Assembly: GCA_009763385.1 (NCBI GenBank)
Contig: VDCT01000042.1
Coordinates: 1 to 64,000 of the forward strand
Reading direction: 5' to 3'
DNA: 64,000 nucleotides
Origin: Coix lacryma-jobi var. lacryma-jobi
Lineage: Eukaryota; Streptophyta; Magnoliopsida; Poales; Poaceae
Each line of letters starts with the position of its first letter. Position 1 is the first letter of the stretch. Below the pieces are notes generated by a model. The model was not told the origin of the DNA. It searched no databases and saw only the letters and a list, made by a program, of their open reading frames with translations. Shown piece after piece: positions 1 to 11,298 of this stretch. The translations under genes and the position numbers were made by a program.

Positions 1-2484
1 CCAGGCCCATGTTCCTCAAAGTTCGCCAGAAAACCAGCAAACACAATCGAAGAGCTTCATGATACAATGGAAAGGTACTGTAGAGCGGACATGGATTTTC
101 GGGCAAAGTCCGATGCTCGAAGGTCGCAGCAGAAACCACAGCCGAGGCCCCAAGCGAGAGAGAACAACCCTCGCCAAGATCAGAGCAACGTTGGAGCGAT
201 CAACAAGCAAATCCATCGAAGACCAGAGAAGAAGCCACTCAGCCTTCGGGCACCCAAAACCACATGGATTTCCACCTCCCCTGACCAAAGAAACCACAGA
301 GGGACCCCCGCCAAATGTACTGTCATTTCTGTGGCCTAGGAAAGGGGCACACAAGAAAGCAATGCGAGTGCTTCGCCAGAGGAAATAGTACCAGGAGTCC
401 AAAAGAGCCTCTTCAATAGAAAATAGAAACATCAATCACACCAGAAAGCAAAGTTCAACCAAGCCAACCTCCCTACTAGTACACCCATAAATACGGCTTA
501 CCCTCACAACAACCTTTCTACTCTCAACACCCACATTACAACCACACCTCCTTTCAACCACCTCTTTTCCTCAACGCCAAAATGTGCCATACACTGTCAC
601 ATTCCCAACAACCCCTCAAGCCCTCAACCAACCACCAAAGTGAGGCAACACTCTGCCACCACCACCACCAATCCGGCCCTGCCAGCCCCCCAACTGTCAA
701 ATTCGAAGCCCATCCCGAGCAACCATCAACAACCCAACATCAACCTTCGGTGTGATACTAAGCTATCACACGGAGGCTCCAACGAAGATCATGGCAACAA
801 GAGGCAAAAGAAAGAAACATGCTCGAAGAGTACATATGTAGCTGTCGAAGGACCGCATAAATTCGGCCGATGGTCTCACATCCCGATAACCTTCGATTCC
901 AGTGACATGAAGTTAAGGATTACCATCACACTGATGCAATGGTGATCGAGACTACTTAGCAGGGTGGACAGTCACCAAAATTCTCGTCGATACAGGAAGC
1001 TCCGCTGACATCCTGTTGCCACAACCATCGACAGCATGAAGCTTGATAGAAACCCTTGCAACCCTCCGGCCAACCCACTATAATACGGTTTCGCGGGCAA
1101 CAAGTAAGAGCTGTTTGAAAAATATCTCTGCCCGTTACCTTCGGAGATCAGCTGAACTGCAGAATGAGCACATTACCTTCGACGTGGTTGACATGTTCTA
1201 TCCTTACAATGCAATTTTCGGCCGAGGCGTCACCAACGCATTCAACGCTGTAATCCACCCTGCAACCTTTGCATGAAGCTTCCTGCTCCGAAGGGGGTCG
1301 TTGCAGTATACGGAGATCAAGACATTGCAAGAGCAGCCGAAGGAACAGTAGCACTGGGGGCAAACGCAATGTCCACAATTTGGCACGCCTCGAGCCACAA
1401 ACCTCAGCGACGAGGGTGAGAATGCATCGACAGAGTAAAGCATCACCCAAAGAGACTAAACAAGTCAACTCTTCGAGGGCAATTCAAAAAGGAAAGTGTT
1501 CATCTCAGCCAACCTAGACCCCCAATCAGAAGACAACCTTATTCGTTTCCTCAAGGAAAGCTCTGATACCTTCGCTGGTCTGCGGAGGACCTCAAGGGAG
1601 TAAACAGACTTTGATCGAGCATAAGCCTAAACATCAAACCAGGCTATCGCCCAGTTAAGCAAAAGCTTCGCAAAATGTCAGAAGAGAGGAAAGAGGCAGC
1701 GAAGGCAGAGGTAAAAAGACTTCTGGACGCAGGCGTCATCCGTCCAGTCAAATATCCAACATGGCTCTCAAACGTGTTACTAGTTCAGAAAAAGAACAAG
1801 AAATGGAGAATGTGTGTTGATTCACATGCCTGAACAAAGCTTGTCCGAAGGATGACTTTCCTCTACCTAACATAAGAACATTGGTCGACAGAGCAGCTGG
1901 TTGCCAAATGCTCTCTCTCCTCGACTGCTTCTCAGGGTACCACCAGATTTGGATCAATGAGGAAGACGAGGAAAAAACAAGCTTCATTACACCTTCAGGC
2001 AACATTTTGCTTTCGAAAATGGCAGAAGGCCTCAGAAATGCAGGATCAACCTTCGCTCGCATGACATCTGAAGTCTTCAAAGATGAACCGCATCTCTGCC
2101 TACGTCGATGATTTTGATTGTACAAAGCGAGCTAAAAGAAAATCACATAACATACTTGAAAGAGGGTTCAAAACCTTCGGTCCGCCGACCTCAAATTAAA
2201 CCCGAAATTATGTTTTCGGGTAAAGAGGAAAACTGCTAGGTTGCTCATCTCAGTAAGGGGAATTGAGCAACCCCAAAAAAATTGATTTCATCATCAATAT
2301 GAACCCCCGACAACCAAAAAAGCACTCAGCGTTTGACAGTCATCTAGCAGCACTCAACAGGTTTCATCTCAGATCAGCCGAGCGAGGGTTTAACCTTTTT
2401 TCGAAACTCTGAGAGCAACCCCATTCAATGGGGACCTCGGCAGAGAAAGCTTTCGAGGAGTTTGAAAAACTACCTCCCAACTTG
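1..2484 (+). pseudogene. Mirrored gag-pol fragment of Tat-1
   Basis: Plus-strand copy of the Tat gag C-terminus, protease and RT. The gag knuckle lies near 315-365. RT runs about 1620-2130, with peptides such as LLDCFSGYHQIW (1917-1952) and the YVDD codons near 2100. RT then continues towards RNase H and stops at the fold-back near 2485. Dense frameshifts mean no long frame survives: the longest sensible stretch is about 75 codons at 1881-2111. The sequence is the mirror of the minus-strand gene at 2490-4990 and has no independent start. It is non-coding in this form. Confidence 0.85.
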
Positions 2485-2489
2485 AAAAA

Positions 2490-4345
2490 TTGGTGAGGTG
2501 TTTTTCAAATCCTCGAAAGCTTTGCCTGCCGAGGTCCCCATTGATGGGGTTGTGCTTCTCAGAGTTTCGAAAAAGGTAACCCTCGCTCTGGCTGATCTGG
2601 AGATGAATCTGTTGAGTGCTGCTAGATGACCTGTCAAACGCTGAGCTGCTTTTTTGGTTGTCGGGGTTCCTATTGATGATGGCATCAATTTTTTTGGGGT
2701 TGGCTTCAAGTCCCCTTACTGAGATGATGCAACCTAGCAGTTTTCCTTCTTTTACCCCGAAACATATTTTTCGGGGTTTAATTTGAGTCCGGCGGACCGA
2801 AGGTTTTTGAACACTCTTTCCAAGTCTGTTATGTGATTTTCTTTTAGCTCGCTTTGTAAACAATCATCGACGTAGGCAGAGATGGCGTGTTTCATCTTTG
2901 AAGACTTCAGATGTCATGCGATCGAAGGTTGATCCCTGCATTTCTGAGGCCCTCTGCCATTCTTCGAAAGCAAAATGTGCCTGAAGGTGTAATGAAGCTT
3001 GTTTTTTCCTCGTCTTCCTCATTGATCCCAAATCTGGTGGTACCCTGAGAAGCAGTCGAGGAGAGAGAGCATTTGGCAACCAGCTGCTCTGTCGACCAAT
3101 GTTCTTATGTTAGGTAGAGGAAGTCATCCTTCGGACAAGCTTGTTCAGGCATGTGAAATCAACACACATTCTCCATTTCTTGTTCTTTTTCTGAACTAGT
3201 ACCACGTTTGAGAGCCATGTTGGATATTTGACTGGACGGATGACGCCTGCGTCCAGAAGTCTTTTTACCTCTGCCTTCGCTGCCTCTTTCCTCTCTTCTG
3301 ACATTTTGCGAAGCTTTTGCTTAACTGGGCGATAGCCTGGTTTGATGTTTAGGCTATGCTCGATCAAAGTTCTGTTTACTCCCTTGAGGTCCTCCGCAGA
3401 CCAAGCGAAGGTATCAGAGCTTTCCTTGAGGAACGAATAAGGTTGTCTTCTGATTGGGGGTCTAGGTTGGCTGAGATGAACACTTTCCTTTTTGAATTGC
3501 CCTCGAAGAGTTGGACTTGTTTAGTCTCTTCTTTGGGTGATGCTTTTACTCTGTCGATGCATTCTTCACCCTCGTCGCTGAGGTTTGTGGCTCGAGGCTT
3601 TGCCAAATTGTGGACATTGCGTTGCCCCAGTGCTACTGTTCCTTCGGCTGCTCTTGCAATGTCCTTGATCTCCGTATACTGCAACGACCCCCTTCGGAGC
3701 AGGAAGCTTCATGCAAAGGTATGCAGGGTGGATTACAGCGTTGAATGCGTTGGTGACGCCTCGGCCGAAAATTGCATTGTAAGGATAGAACATGTCAACC
3801 ACGTCGAAGTTTTGTGCTCAATTCTGCAGTTCGCTGATCTCCGAAGGTAACGGGCAGAGATATTTCCAACAGCTCTTACTTGTTGCCCGCCGAAACCGTA
3901 TAGTGGGTTGTCGGAGGGTTGCAAGAGGTTTCTATCAAGCTTCATGCTGTCGATGGTTTGTGGCAAACAGGATGTCAGCGGAGCTTCCTGTATCGACGAG
4001 AATTTTGGTGACTGTCCACCCTGCTAAGTTAGTCTCGATCACCATTGCATCAGTGTGATGGTAATCCCTTAACTTCATGTCACTGGAATCGAAGGTTATC
4101 GGGATGTGAGACCATCGGCCGAATTTATGCGGTCCTTCGACAGCTACATGATGTACTCTTCGAGCATGTTCTTTCTTTTGCCTCTTGTTGCCATGATCTT
4201 CGTTGGAGCCTCCGGTGATAGCTAGTATCACACCGAAGGTTGATGTTGGGTTGTTGATGGTTGTCTGGGATTGGGCTTCGAATTTGACAGGTTGGGGGGC
4301 TGGCAGGGCCGGTATTGGTGGTGGTGGTGGCAGAGTGTTGCTCAC
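2490..4345 (-). pseudogene. Tat-1 pol fragment (protease and RT)
   Basis: Reading leftward, the protease carries I-L-V-D-T-G-S-S-A-D near 3965-4020. RT follows, with peptides MIEHSLNIKPGYRP (about 3325-3367) and WRMCVDFTCLNK (about 3140-3180), then the thumb-side peptide GKLLGCIISVRGLEANPKK (about 2690-2750). The YVDD segment near 2868 is out of frame. Several single-base shifts separate the pieces. The gene ends at the fold-back near 2485, inside the RT to RNase H linker, so RNase H and integrase are missing. The family product would process Gag and Gag-Pol and reverse-transcribe the element RNA in virus-like particles. As written it is inactive. Confidence 0.85.
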
Positions 4346-4499
4346 TTGTTGTTTGGTTTGGGCTTGAGGGGTTGTTGGAATGTGACAGTGTATGGCACAT
4401 TTTGGCGTTGAGGAAAAGAGGTTGGTTGAAATGAGGTGTGGTTGTAATGTGGGTGTTGAGAGTAGAAAGGTTAGTGTGAGGGTAAGCCGTAGTTTATGG

Positions 4500-5982
4500 G
4501 GGTGTACTAGTAGGGAGGTTGGCTTTGGTTGAACTTTGGCTTTCTGGTGTGATTGATGGTTCTATTTTCTATTGAAGAGGCTCTTTTGGACTCCTGGTAC
4601 TCTTTCCCTCTGGCGAAGCACTCGCATTGCTTTCTTGTGTGCCCCTTTCCTAGGCCACAGAAATGACAGTACATTTTGGCGGGGTCCCTCTGTTGGTTTC
4701 TTTGGTCAGGCGGAGGTGGAAATCCATGTGGGTTTTGGTTGCCCGAAGGCTGAGTGCTTCTTCTCTGGTCTTCGATTGGATTTGCCTTGTTGATCGCTCC
4801 AACGTTGCTCTGATCTTGGCGAGGGTTGTTCTCTCTCGCTTGGGGCCTCGGCTGTGGTTTCTGCTGCGACCTTCGAGCATCGGACTTTGCCCGAAAATCC
4901 ATGTCCGCTCTACAGTACCTTTCCATTGTATCATGAAGCTCTTCGATTGTGTTTGCTGGTTTTCTGGCGAACTTTGAGGAACATGGGCCTGGGCGTAGCC
5001 GCTGACTGCAGCGAGGATCACGGCCTCGTCGGATATTCCCGGAGTTCTTGCTCTAATCTGGATGAACCTTCGCCAGCAGTCTTGTAACGGTTCGCGCTCT
5101 TCTTGCTTGCAGTTGAACAGCTCAATGGGGTTTGATGGGGCTGCTGTGATGCCCTTGAAGTTTGTGCAGAGTCTGTCTCTGAGGTTGGCCTAGGAATCCA
5201 CCGTTCCGGGGCGAAGGTTGCTGTACCAAGTCTGTGCGATGTCACGAAGGATGATTACGAAAGACTTCGCCATTGTTGACTCATCCCCTCCTGCTGCGGC
5301 GACTACCGCTTCATAGCTCATTATGAATTGGCGAGGGTCAGTGAGTCCATCGTAACGAGGGAGATTTTGTGGATTGTAGCTTGGTGGCCAGGGTTGGGTT
5401 TGTAGTATTTGGGAGAGTGGTGATCTTGGGTCGTAGGGCATCTGGTGTTGTTGGGCCCTTCGTTGAATGCGAAGGTTTGGCTCTCGCTCTTTTGGGTAGA
5501 GCTGGCGAAAATTTGGTGGTGGGGGGGGGTGGTGGAGGTTGACGGGCACCCAACTCCTCATTCCCCTCTTGACGGGGCGGCATTTCTCTATCATTCCAAC
5601 CCTCGGCTTCGGCTTCAGCTGCCGCGAGGGACTCTTCCATTCGGCGAAGCTGTTCCCTTGCTTCATCCGCCTTTTGCCTGATAGCGCGCAGCCGGTTGTG
5701 CCTTTCAAGCTGGTCTAGGCGCCTTTTCTTCTCCTGCAATTCTGCTTGGAGCCTGTCCAAAGCCTCGAGACCCAACTCCTCTTCATCTCCTCTTCCACCA
5801 CCTCCGGAGGTGTGTGGGTGCGGCTGTGATACTAGCCGAGTGTGAGGTCCCAGGACCTCTGTCCCTGGGGTGACTTCTTCTCCCGAAGGTTCCACATTTT
5901 CTTCAACAGGTTGAACCGTCACCGGGGCCTCCCTGGTTGTGCGGTTGTCTCTGGTTGAGGATGCTCTCCTATTTCCTGCCAT
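4500..5982 (-). pseudogene. Tat-1 gag (capsid/nucleocapsid), frameshifted
   Basis: The start is taken at the ATG whose complement lies at 5980-5982, giving M-A-G-N-R-R-A-S-S, directly downstream of the primer-binding site. A charged predicted coiled coil follows (QAELQEKKRRLDQLERHNRL and onward). A capsid-like core containing ESTMAKSFVIILRDIAQTWY lies around 5190-5290. A CCHC zinc knuckle (C-H-F-C-G-L-G-K-G-H-T-R-K-Q-C) lies at about 4620-4672. Gag normally forms the particle and the knuckle binds element RNA. Frameshifts near 5445 and 5245 split it. The same start occurs in Tat-Z at 54847. Confidence 0.85.
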
Positions 5983-5995
5983 TACGAACTCCTCT

Positions 5996-6013
5996 CCCAA
6001 CGGTCGGCGCCAA
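5996..6013 (-). other. Primer-binding site of Tat-1
   Basis: The minus strand reads TGGCGCCGACCGTTGGGA, two bases inside the LTR end at 6016. It begins with the TGG complement of a tRNA CCA tail and resembles the complement of a plant tRNA-Lys 3' end. The tRNA identity is from memory and uncertain. Confidence 0.8.
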
Positions 6014-6170
6014 ACTGTTGGTAACACACTGCCCTACCTCCGCACACGTGCAGGGGGGGTGGCGAAGGTGGCCAATCGTCAGAACCAAGCGAAGGTGAAA
6101 CGGAAGCAAGAACAGTGATACTATGGCTCTATTCCCCAAAAAACGTACCCCATTACACTGTTCACCCCCC

Positions 6171-6180
6171 GGTATTTATA
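6171..6180 (-). promoter_or_regulatory. TATA box of the Tat-1 LTR
   Basis: The minus strand reads TATAAATACC. The same box sits at the matching place in all Tat LTRs here (42411, 43231, 54662) and marks the U3/R region that would drive the element RNA. Confidence 0.7.
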
Positions 6181-6610
6181 GGGGATACCAAGGGGCACCA
6201 ACCAGATTACAAAAGGGTACAAGAAAGATTCTTCTGCGCTGTACTATGGAAGGGCAGAATTGTACAAACACAACTGGAGTCAAAACCCTAGCCTGCTTTC
6301 CTCCTGCCCGCCGCCAATGGGCCTTGCTCCCCTGCGCGGGAAAAGCGGGGTCTGACCCTCGGCTCTACCGGCGGCGAGGTCGGACCCCCGCCGTGTTCAT
6401 GATGCCCGAGGGTTGCCTCGTGTGTTCTATTCGCGCCATTGCCTGCAAGACATGCAACGAACCCCGAGGGTCGAACTCGTGTGCGAAGGTTAGCAAACCT
6501 GCCCGAAGGGTCCAAAAGACGGAGATAAAAAAGATGAGAGGGTTCGAGGGCGAGAGCGGGTCACGCGAAGGTCGTTCCTCGAGCCAGCCTGAGCGGCTCC
6601 AATGCCGAGG

Positions 6611-6615
6611 GTCCC
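6611..6615. other. Target-site duplication of Athila-1, left copy
   Basis: GTCCC directly before the LTR; the same five bases follow the other LTR at 16047-16051. A perfect match proves that 6616-16046 is one insertion. Confidence 0.95.
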
Positions 6616-8159
6616 TGTTGACGGAAGTTATAGCATGTTTTACCTTATCAAAATACCGTCAACAGGACTCAGTTTCAAGGAAGTATAGCATATCATGAGC
6701 ATATTTATTACTAATAAGTTCCACTTGTACTCTTAGCTTGTGAACTAGTAGGATATGGCAAAATGAACAAATGAGGCCAGGTGGGCCCACCAGGGGGTCG
6801 GCCGACCCCACCTGGTGGCCACCTCGGCCAAGGTGACATGGCACGATCCAAGAGAAGCATGCTCAGGCCAATATCAACCCTTGGATCAAACATGTGCTTT
6901 TACTCAATTGTGCAAGATGAGAAGCACATGGATCCATGGGCCCACACGAGAAAGCAAATGCAACCAACATATGACACCATGCTCCATGACATGTGGGGAC
7001 ACCAGGGGAGACAAAACAGTGGGCCAGCCCTGTCATAGGGGGGTCGGCCGACCCCTCCTTGGTGGGCCCTGGCTACACTATTTACCCTGGTGATGTCAGC
7101 ACCTTCTAGAAGCAAAGTGGTGGGCCCACCTGTCATTGGCTGGGGTCGGCCGATCCAGGGTGAGCCCCATCCAATGTCGGTTGCTTGCACATTTTCACAC
7201 GTGAAGAAATCAAGGCCATCCATCAATGGCAGTTACTATGGCGGTTTGATCCAATGGCCAAGGAAGGAGAGCACGGCGGATCGCTGACGTGGCACCGGAG
7301 TAGGCGCTACTCCACCTCCAAGCTATAATATACACCCCTAGAGCTCTTCATTTGTATGCATCAAGAGAGAAAGCCTACATAGTAGCTTTAGTGTTAGAAG
7401 AGAGGGAAGGAGTGAGGAGTTCCACGGAGGAGTCCCGGCCTGTCGGGAATCTTCTCCAAGGTGCGCCTCAGCGGATGCGATTCTTCTTGTAAGTGTTACA
7501 TCTGAGTCCTTCTAGTATTTAATATTCTGGTCTGGTAATTTAAGTTTATAGTTCTTTTACTTGGTGGCACATGCTTTACTTTGTTGAAGTGCTCTAGGCC
7601 TAATAAGCTTAGCTTTAGAGTAGTAAGATTAGTGTAGACGTGGTGTCTAGGCTATATCTTGCCAGTGTGGACTTCTTGTCGCACTTGTGTAGACGCCTGG
7701 TGGTAGAGTGACAGACACAGCTAGTGCTTGGAGTTCCTCTCAAGTGTTGTAGGCAAGTGAAAATAATAGTTGGGTAGAAGCATTGCCGCCTCAGTAGTTG
7801 TTAGGTGGAGAACCTTTTAATCAACTACTGTTTCGTCCTTCGCCCCCAGTAAGGAATGAGGTGGTAAACCTCAGTACTCTTAGAAAACTAGTACCAGATA
7901 TGATATTAGGAGACCTCTCTATCCCAGTTATCATATACCCTTTGATCATCCTTTGACGACCCTGCTTCTAGTTAATCCACTTCACGTTCCCTGTGGAAAT
8001 ATGATACCTGGAATACTCCCGGTGAAAAGCTACAATTGACTACCGTGCGCTTGCGGTATATCCGTTTGCCACTTCTGGTGTCAACAAGCATCTCTGGTGC
8101 CGCTGCCGGGGATTAGTCTTCATAGTCTAGTCTAGTGGTTGCATTAAGAAGTGTCAACA
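6616..8159 (+). repeat. 5' LTR of Athila-1 (about 1.54 kb)
   Basis: Begins TGTTGACGGAAG and ends AAGTGTCAACA; the partner is at 14500-16046. It carries three copies of a GGGGTCGGCCGACCCC-type palindrome (6794, 7040 and 7142), a TATA box at 7324 and a long leader. Near its end is a decoy of the LTR/primer-site junction: tcaacaagcatctctggtgccgctgccgggg at 8081-8111 mimics the true junction at 8151-8185. Confidence 0.93.
7324..7332 (+). promoter_or_regulatory. TATA box of the Athila-1 5' LTR
   Basis: TATAATATA followed by a cytosine-rich start region; the 3' LTR has TATAAATA at 15212-15219 in the same context. It is the likely Pol II promoter of the element RNA. Confidence 0.65.
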
Positions 8160-8167
8160 AGCTTTTC

Positions 8168-8187
8168 TGGCGCCGTTGCCGGGGAAC
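8168..8187 (+). other. Primer-binding site of Athila-1
   Basis: TGGCGCCGTTGCCGGGGAAC lies eight bases after the LTR end. It is complementary to the 3' end of plant tRNA-Asp (recalled), the usual Athila primer. Confidence 0.88.
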
Positions 8188-8261
8188 GGTAGCTGTGTTA
8201 GCTAGAACAAAGTCGTTAAAGAATTCGTAGTTTGATTAGAACTTTTATTTCATAAATCAAT

Positions 8262-9100
8262 ATGGATCAACAACCCTTTTTGACTACGCTGCTCCATCGG
8301 CGCTGAGTTGGAGCCGCCGAGTTCTTCTCATGCCATTTTGGCAGTTCGCTATGAGCTTCGCCCCAGCCTCATAGCGATGGTTCAGGAGAATCCCTTTCAT
8401 CAGAGAAGTAGATGAGAATCCTTATACCCACCTACGTGATTTCGAACAACTTGTTCGTGTATTCACATCCAAGGGATGAGGCGAGTCACTCTTAAGTGGA
8501 AGCTATTTCCGTTCTCGTTAACGGGAAAAGCTAGACGCTGGTGTATACTCGCTACTTGGTAGTGTGAACGAAGAATGGGAGAAACTGCAAGCCATGTTCT
8601 GCTAACGTACTTTCCCATATCCTGCGTAGCTCATCTTCGTAGAGATGTGCTAAACTTCAAACAAGACGAGAAGGAATCTCTAGTGCGGCCTGGGGCACGA
8701 CTTACAGACTTAGCATCCTCTGGCCCAGATTTAGCTATAACCGAGCCAACCCTTATGCAACAATTCTATCTCGGTCTTAGCCAAAACTCCGCACAATTCC
8801 TTGATTAGCCTCTAAAGGAGCTTTCCTCCATTTACCCATTAGTGAAGGTAAGGAAGTCCTTGCGACCATTCTCAAGAACACCCCCTACACCGATGACCAT
8901 GGTGAAACTCTAGATGAAGATCAAACTCCTAGGGACGAACCCATGACAGCCGAAACTCCTTTACCTATATCCCGAGCTGTCAAACCTGAACCACAACCAC
9001 CTACTCCTCCAAAGCAAGAAGTAATTCATCCTTTGGATTATCCTCTAAATATCGAGACAGATCTTTTCGCCGATTATGGCAATGTCTCGAAACAACCTGT
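8262..9100 (+). pseudogene. Athila-1 gag, frameshifted
   Basis: An ATG at 8262 opens M-D-Q-Q-P-F, matching the second Athila copy (M-D-Q-T-P at 39039). Recognisable capsid-region peptides include LNFKQDEKESLVRP and YLGLSQNSAQFLD at 8660-8805, conserved in the second copy near 39430-39590. Frames change every 100-250 bases. Gag would form the particle. I see no clear CCHC knuckle, and the end of gag is not sharply definable. Confidence 0.8.
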
Positions 9101-9139
9101 GCAGAAGAGATCCACAGCCCGTAGAGCTCCTATAACCAC

Positions 9140-9760
9140 ATGCCAACCCAGTTTGAGGCAAGTTACCTTAAGGCGACTGCCCAAGAGCTCATGTCTATTA
9201 TGAGCAACGAATGGTTCAGGGAGGCTGAAGCATCATTAGATGTCGTTAAGCTTCTATCCTGTTTCACATCCATACCGTGTGCCATAAACAAAACGGCTGT
9301 AGATTCCCTCTATGATCCCACTGTAGGAGTAAATTTAATGTCTAAATCGTTGATGTTAACACTCCTAGGTGAGGACCGCTAACCCGACCAATAAATTCCT
9401 TAAGCTTCCTTCTGGAAAATTGGTCGAGAGTTGCGGGATTGCACATAATATTTCTATCACAATTAACAAAGTTAGCTTCCTCGCAAACTTCTATGTCTTT
9501 GACGTAGACGAGGTCGATTTGTTAATTGGGCCCCCACTCATGAGATTCATTGAGGGATTTCGTGAAGGGAGCCTTAAGGGTCACCTTGGGAAGGATCTAG
9601 ATCTTTCAGTTCCTTTTGCCGGCTCCGTTAATTCGAAAGCCGAACCAAAACCAAAGCCTGATCCAATAGAAGAGGTGATGTCGGTATCTTCGCTAGAAAC
9701 CTCTCAACCCGATCTAGAAGAAGACGCCCATGACTTTATCAAGAAGAGACACTGATTTAG
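9140..9760 (+). pseudogene. Athila-1 protease region
   Basis: Two overlapping frames at 9140-9382 and 9369-9755 join across one shift. Peptides such as S-L-Y-D-P-T-V-G-V, K-L-P-S-G-K-L-V-E-S-C-G-I and the downstream F-Y-V-F-D-V-D-E-V-D-L-L-I-G-P-P match the same region of the second copy (40074-40330) and have the layout of an Athila aspartic-protease domain. The catalytic D-S/T-G triad is not clear, so the call rests on position and similarity. Confidence 0.65.
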
Positions 9761-10089
9761 ATGAACCGTTAGACTTGGATGAGTCTGAACCTCCACCAAA
9801 ACCCTCTATAGCTTAAGCCACTCCTTCTGGGCTTAAGTATGCCTTCCTTAATGGTGATAGAGAGACTCCCGTGATCATTAGTGATCGACTTACAACAGAA
9901 GAAGTTTCTAAACTCATCACCATCCTAGAAAAACCCGATCCGTCTTAGGATATTCGTTGCAAGATCTCAAGGGAATTAGTCCCGCTCTTTGCACACATCG
10001 CATTCCGATCGAACCCGATGCTACACCTTCTAGAGAGCCACAAAGGAGGCTCAACAATGCGATGAGAGAAGTAGTAAAGAAGGAGGTCT

Positions 10090-10680
10090 TGAAGCTCTTG
10101 CATGCGGCATAATCTAGCCTGTTCCAAACAACGAGTGGGTCAGCCCCGTCCAAGTAGTTCCTAAGAAAGGAGGAATGACGGTCGTTAAAAATCAAAACAA
10201 CGAATTGATTCCACAATGAACCGTCACGGGATGGAGAATGTGCATAGACTACCGAAAACTTAACAAGGCCACAATGAAAGACCACTTTCCGTTGCCATTC
10301 ATCGATGAGATGTTGGAACGGCTAGCCAAACATTCCTTCTTTTGTTTCCTTGATGGGTATTCGGGGTACCATCAAATTCAATCCATCCCGACGACCAAGT
10401 AAGACCACGTTCACATGCCCCTATGGGACATATGCATACAGGCGCATGTCATTTGGCCTGTGCAATGCCCCTGCTTCATTTCAGAGGTGCATGATGTCCA
10501 TCTTCTCGGATATGATAGAAGAAATCATGGAAGTTTTCATGGACGACTTTTCAGTCTATGGAACAACCTTTGATCACTGCTTAGAGAATCTGGACCGTGT
10601 CTTACAACGTTGTCAAGAAAAGCACTTGATCTTGAACTGGGAGAAATGCCACTTCATGGTTCGAGAAGGATAGTGCTAGG
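10090..10680 (+). pseudogene. Athila-1 reverse transcriptase
   Basis: The palm sequence includes TFTCPYGTYAYRRMSFGLCN (about 10400-10460), A-P-A-S-F-Q-R-C-M and the catalytic F-M-D-D box at 10536-10547 followed by F-S-V-Y-G. Upstream, W-R-M-C-I-D-Y-R-K-L-N-K is visible near 10230-10265 in another frame. A stop just after 10673 and an upstream shift at about 10350 break the gene. RT copies the element RNA into DNA in the particle; this copy could not make full-length protein as written. Confidence 0.9.
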
Positions 10681-10869
10681 ACATAGAGTATCTGAACGTG
10701 GAATAGAGGTAGATAGAGCTAAAATAGAAGTTATAGAACAGCTCCCACCTCCCACGAAGGCATTCGCAGTTTCCTTGGCCACGCCGGTTTTATAGAAGGT
10801 TTATAAAATATTTTTCTCAAATTGCTAGACCTTTAACAAACCTGCTAGCTAAACGCACCCTTTGACTTT

Positions 10870-11260
10870 GACGACAGATGCTTAGACTCTTTTACCATCT
10901 AAAGAAAGCACTTATCTCTGCACCAGTCATTCAACCCCCTGACTGGTCGCTACCTTTTGAGATAATGTGCGATGCTAGTGACTATGTTGTAGGAGCTGTC
11001 CTAGGACAGACCCAGGATAAGAAACACTATGCCATTTCCTATGCTAGTAAAACGCTAACCGGACCACAGCTAACACTATGCAACAACAGAAAAAGACTTT
11101 TAGCTGTGGTGTTTGCTATAGACAAGTTTAGATCTTACTTGGTAGGAGCCAAGGTGATCGTCTACACCGATCACGCGGCTCTGAAATACTACTTACTAAA
11201 AATGCCAAACCACGGCTAATAAGATGGATCCTACTCCTCCAAGAATTTGATCTAGAAATT
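10870..11260 (+). pseudogene. Athila-1 RNase H
   Basis: The frame at 10878-11219 contains M-C-D-A-S-D-Y-V-V-G-A-V-L-G-Q (first catalytic Asp), H-Y-A-I-S-Y-A-S-K-T-L-T-G and A-V-V-F-A-I-D-K-F-R-S-Y-L, ending with Y-T-D-H-A-A-L-K-Y (late catalytic Asp). It directly follows RT, as in Ty3/gypsy pol. A frameshift at about 11215 separates it from integrase. The domain degrades RNA in RNA-DNA hybrids during reverse transcription. Confidence 0.88.
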
Positions 11261-11298
11261 AGAGATAAAAGGGAGCAGAGAACTCTGTAGTCGACCAC

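Larger units (their letters stand above)
1..4990. repeat. Large inverted repeat (palindrome), about 2 x 2.5 kb
   Basis: Bases from 1 onward match, as reverse complement, the sequence running back from about 4993. The arms meet at about 2480-2490 with only some 10 bases between them (cttgaaaaat). The left arm carries many extra single-base indels relative to the right arm. The left end is open, so the palindrome is at least this long. It may be a real fold-back rearrangement or a hairpin artefact of long-read assembly. Confidence 0.9.
1..6615 (-). mobile_element. Tat-1: Tat-lineage Ty3/gypsy element, 5' half
   Basis: The minus strand reads 5' LTR, primer-binding site, gag with a CCHC knuckle, protease with DTG, and RT, which is the Ty3/gypsy gene order. 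The family is the same as Tat-X, Y and Z at 42248-62026: near-identical gag starts (M-A-G-N-R-R), primer-binding sites and LTR ends. Integrase and the 3' half are absent because the copy folds back on itself near 2485 and runs off the left edge of the window. Its 5' LTR is split by the Athila element and ends at 16062 against the satellite, so the satellite was the insertion target. Lineage assignment is by motif recognition. Confidence 0.85.
6016..6615 (-). repeat. 5' LTR of Tat-1, main part
   Basis: The plus-strand left edge reads TGTTGGTAACACAC, identical in style to the Tat-X LTR at 42248. On the plus strand the LTR stops at ...GCCGAGGGTCCC, where the Athila element enters. The missing end, ttcccccaaca, resumes at 16052-16062, giving an LTR of about 611 bp. 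Tat-X (630 bp), Y (648 bp) and Z (731 bp) carry the same repeat. Confidence 0.9.
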
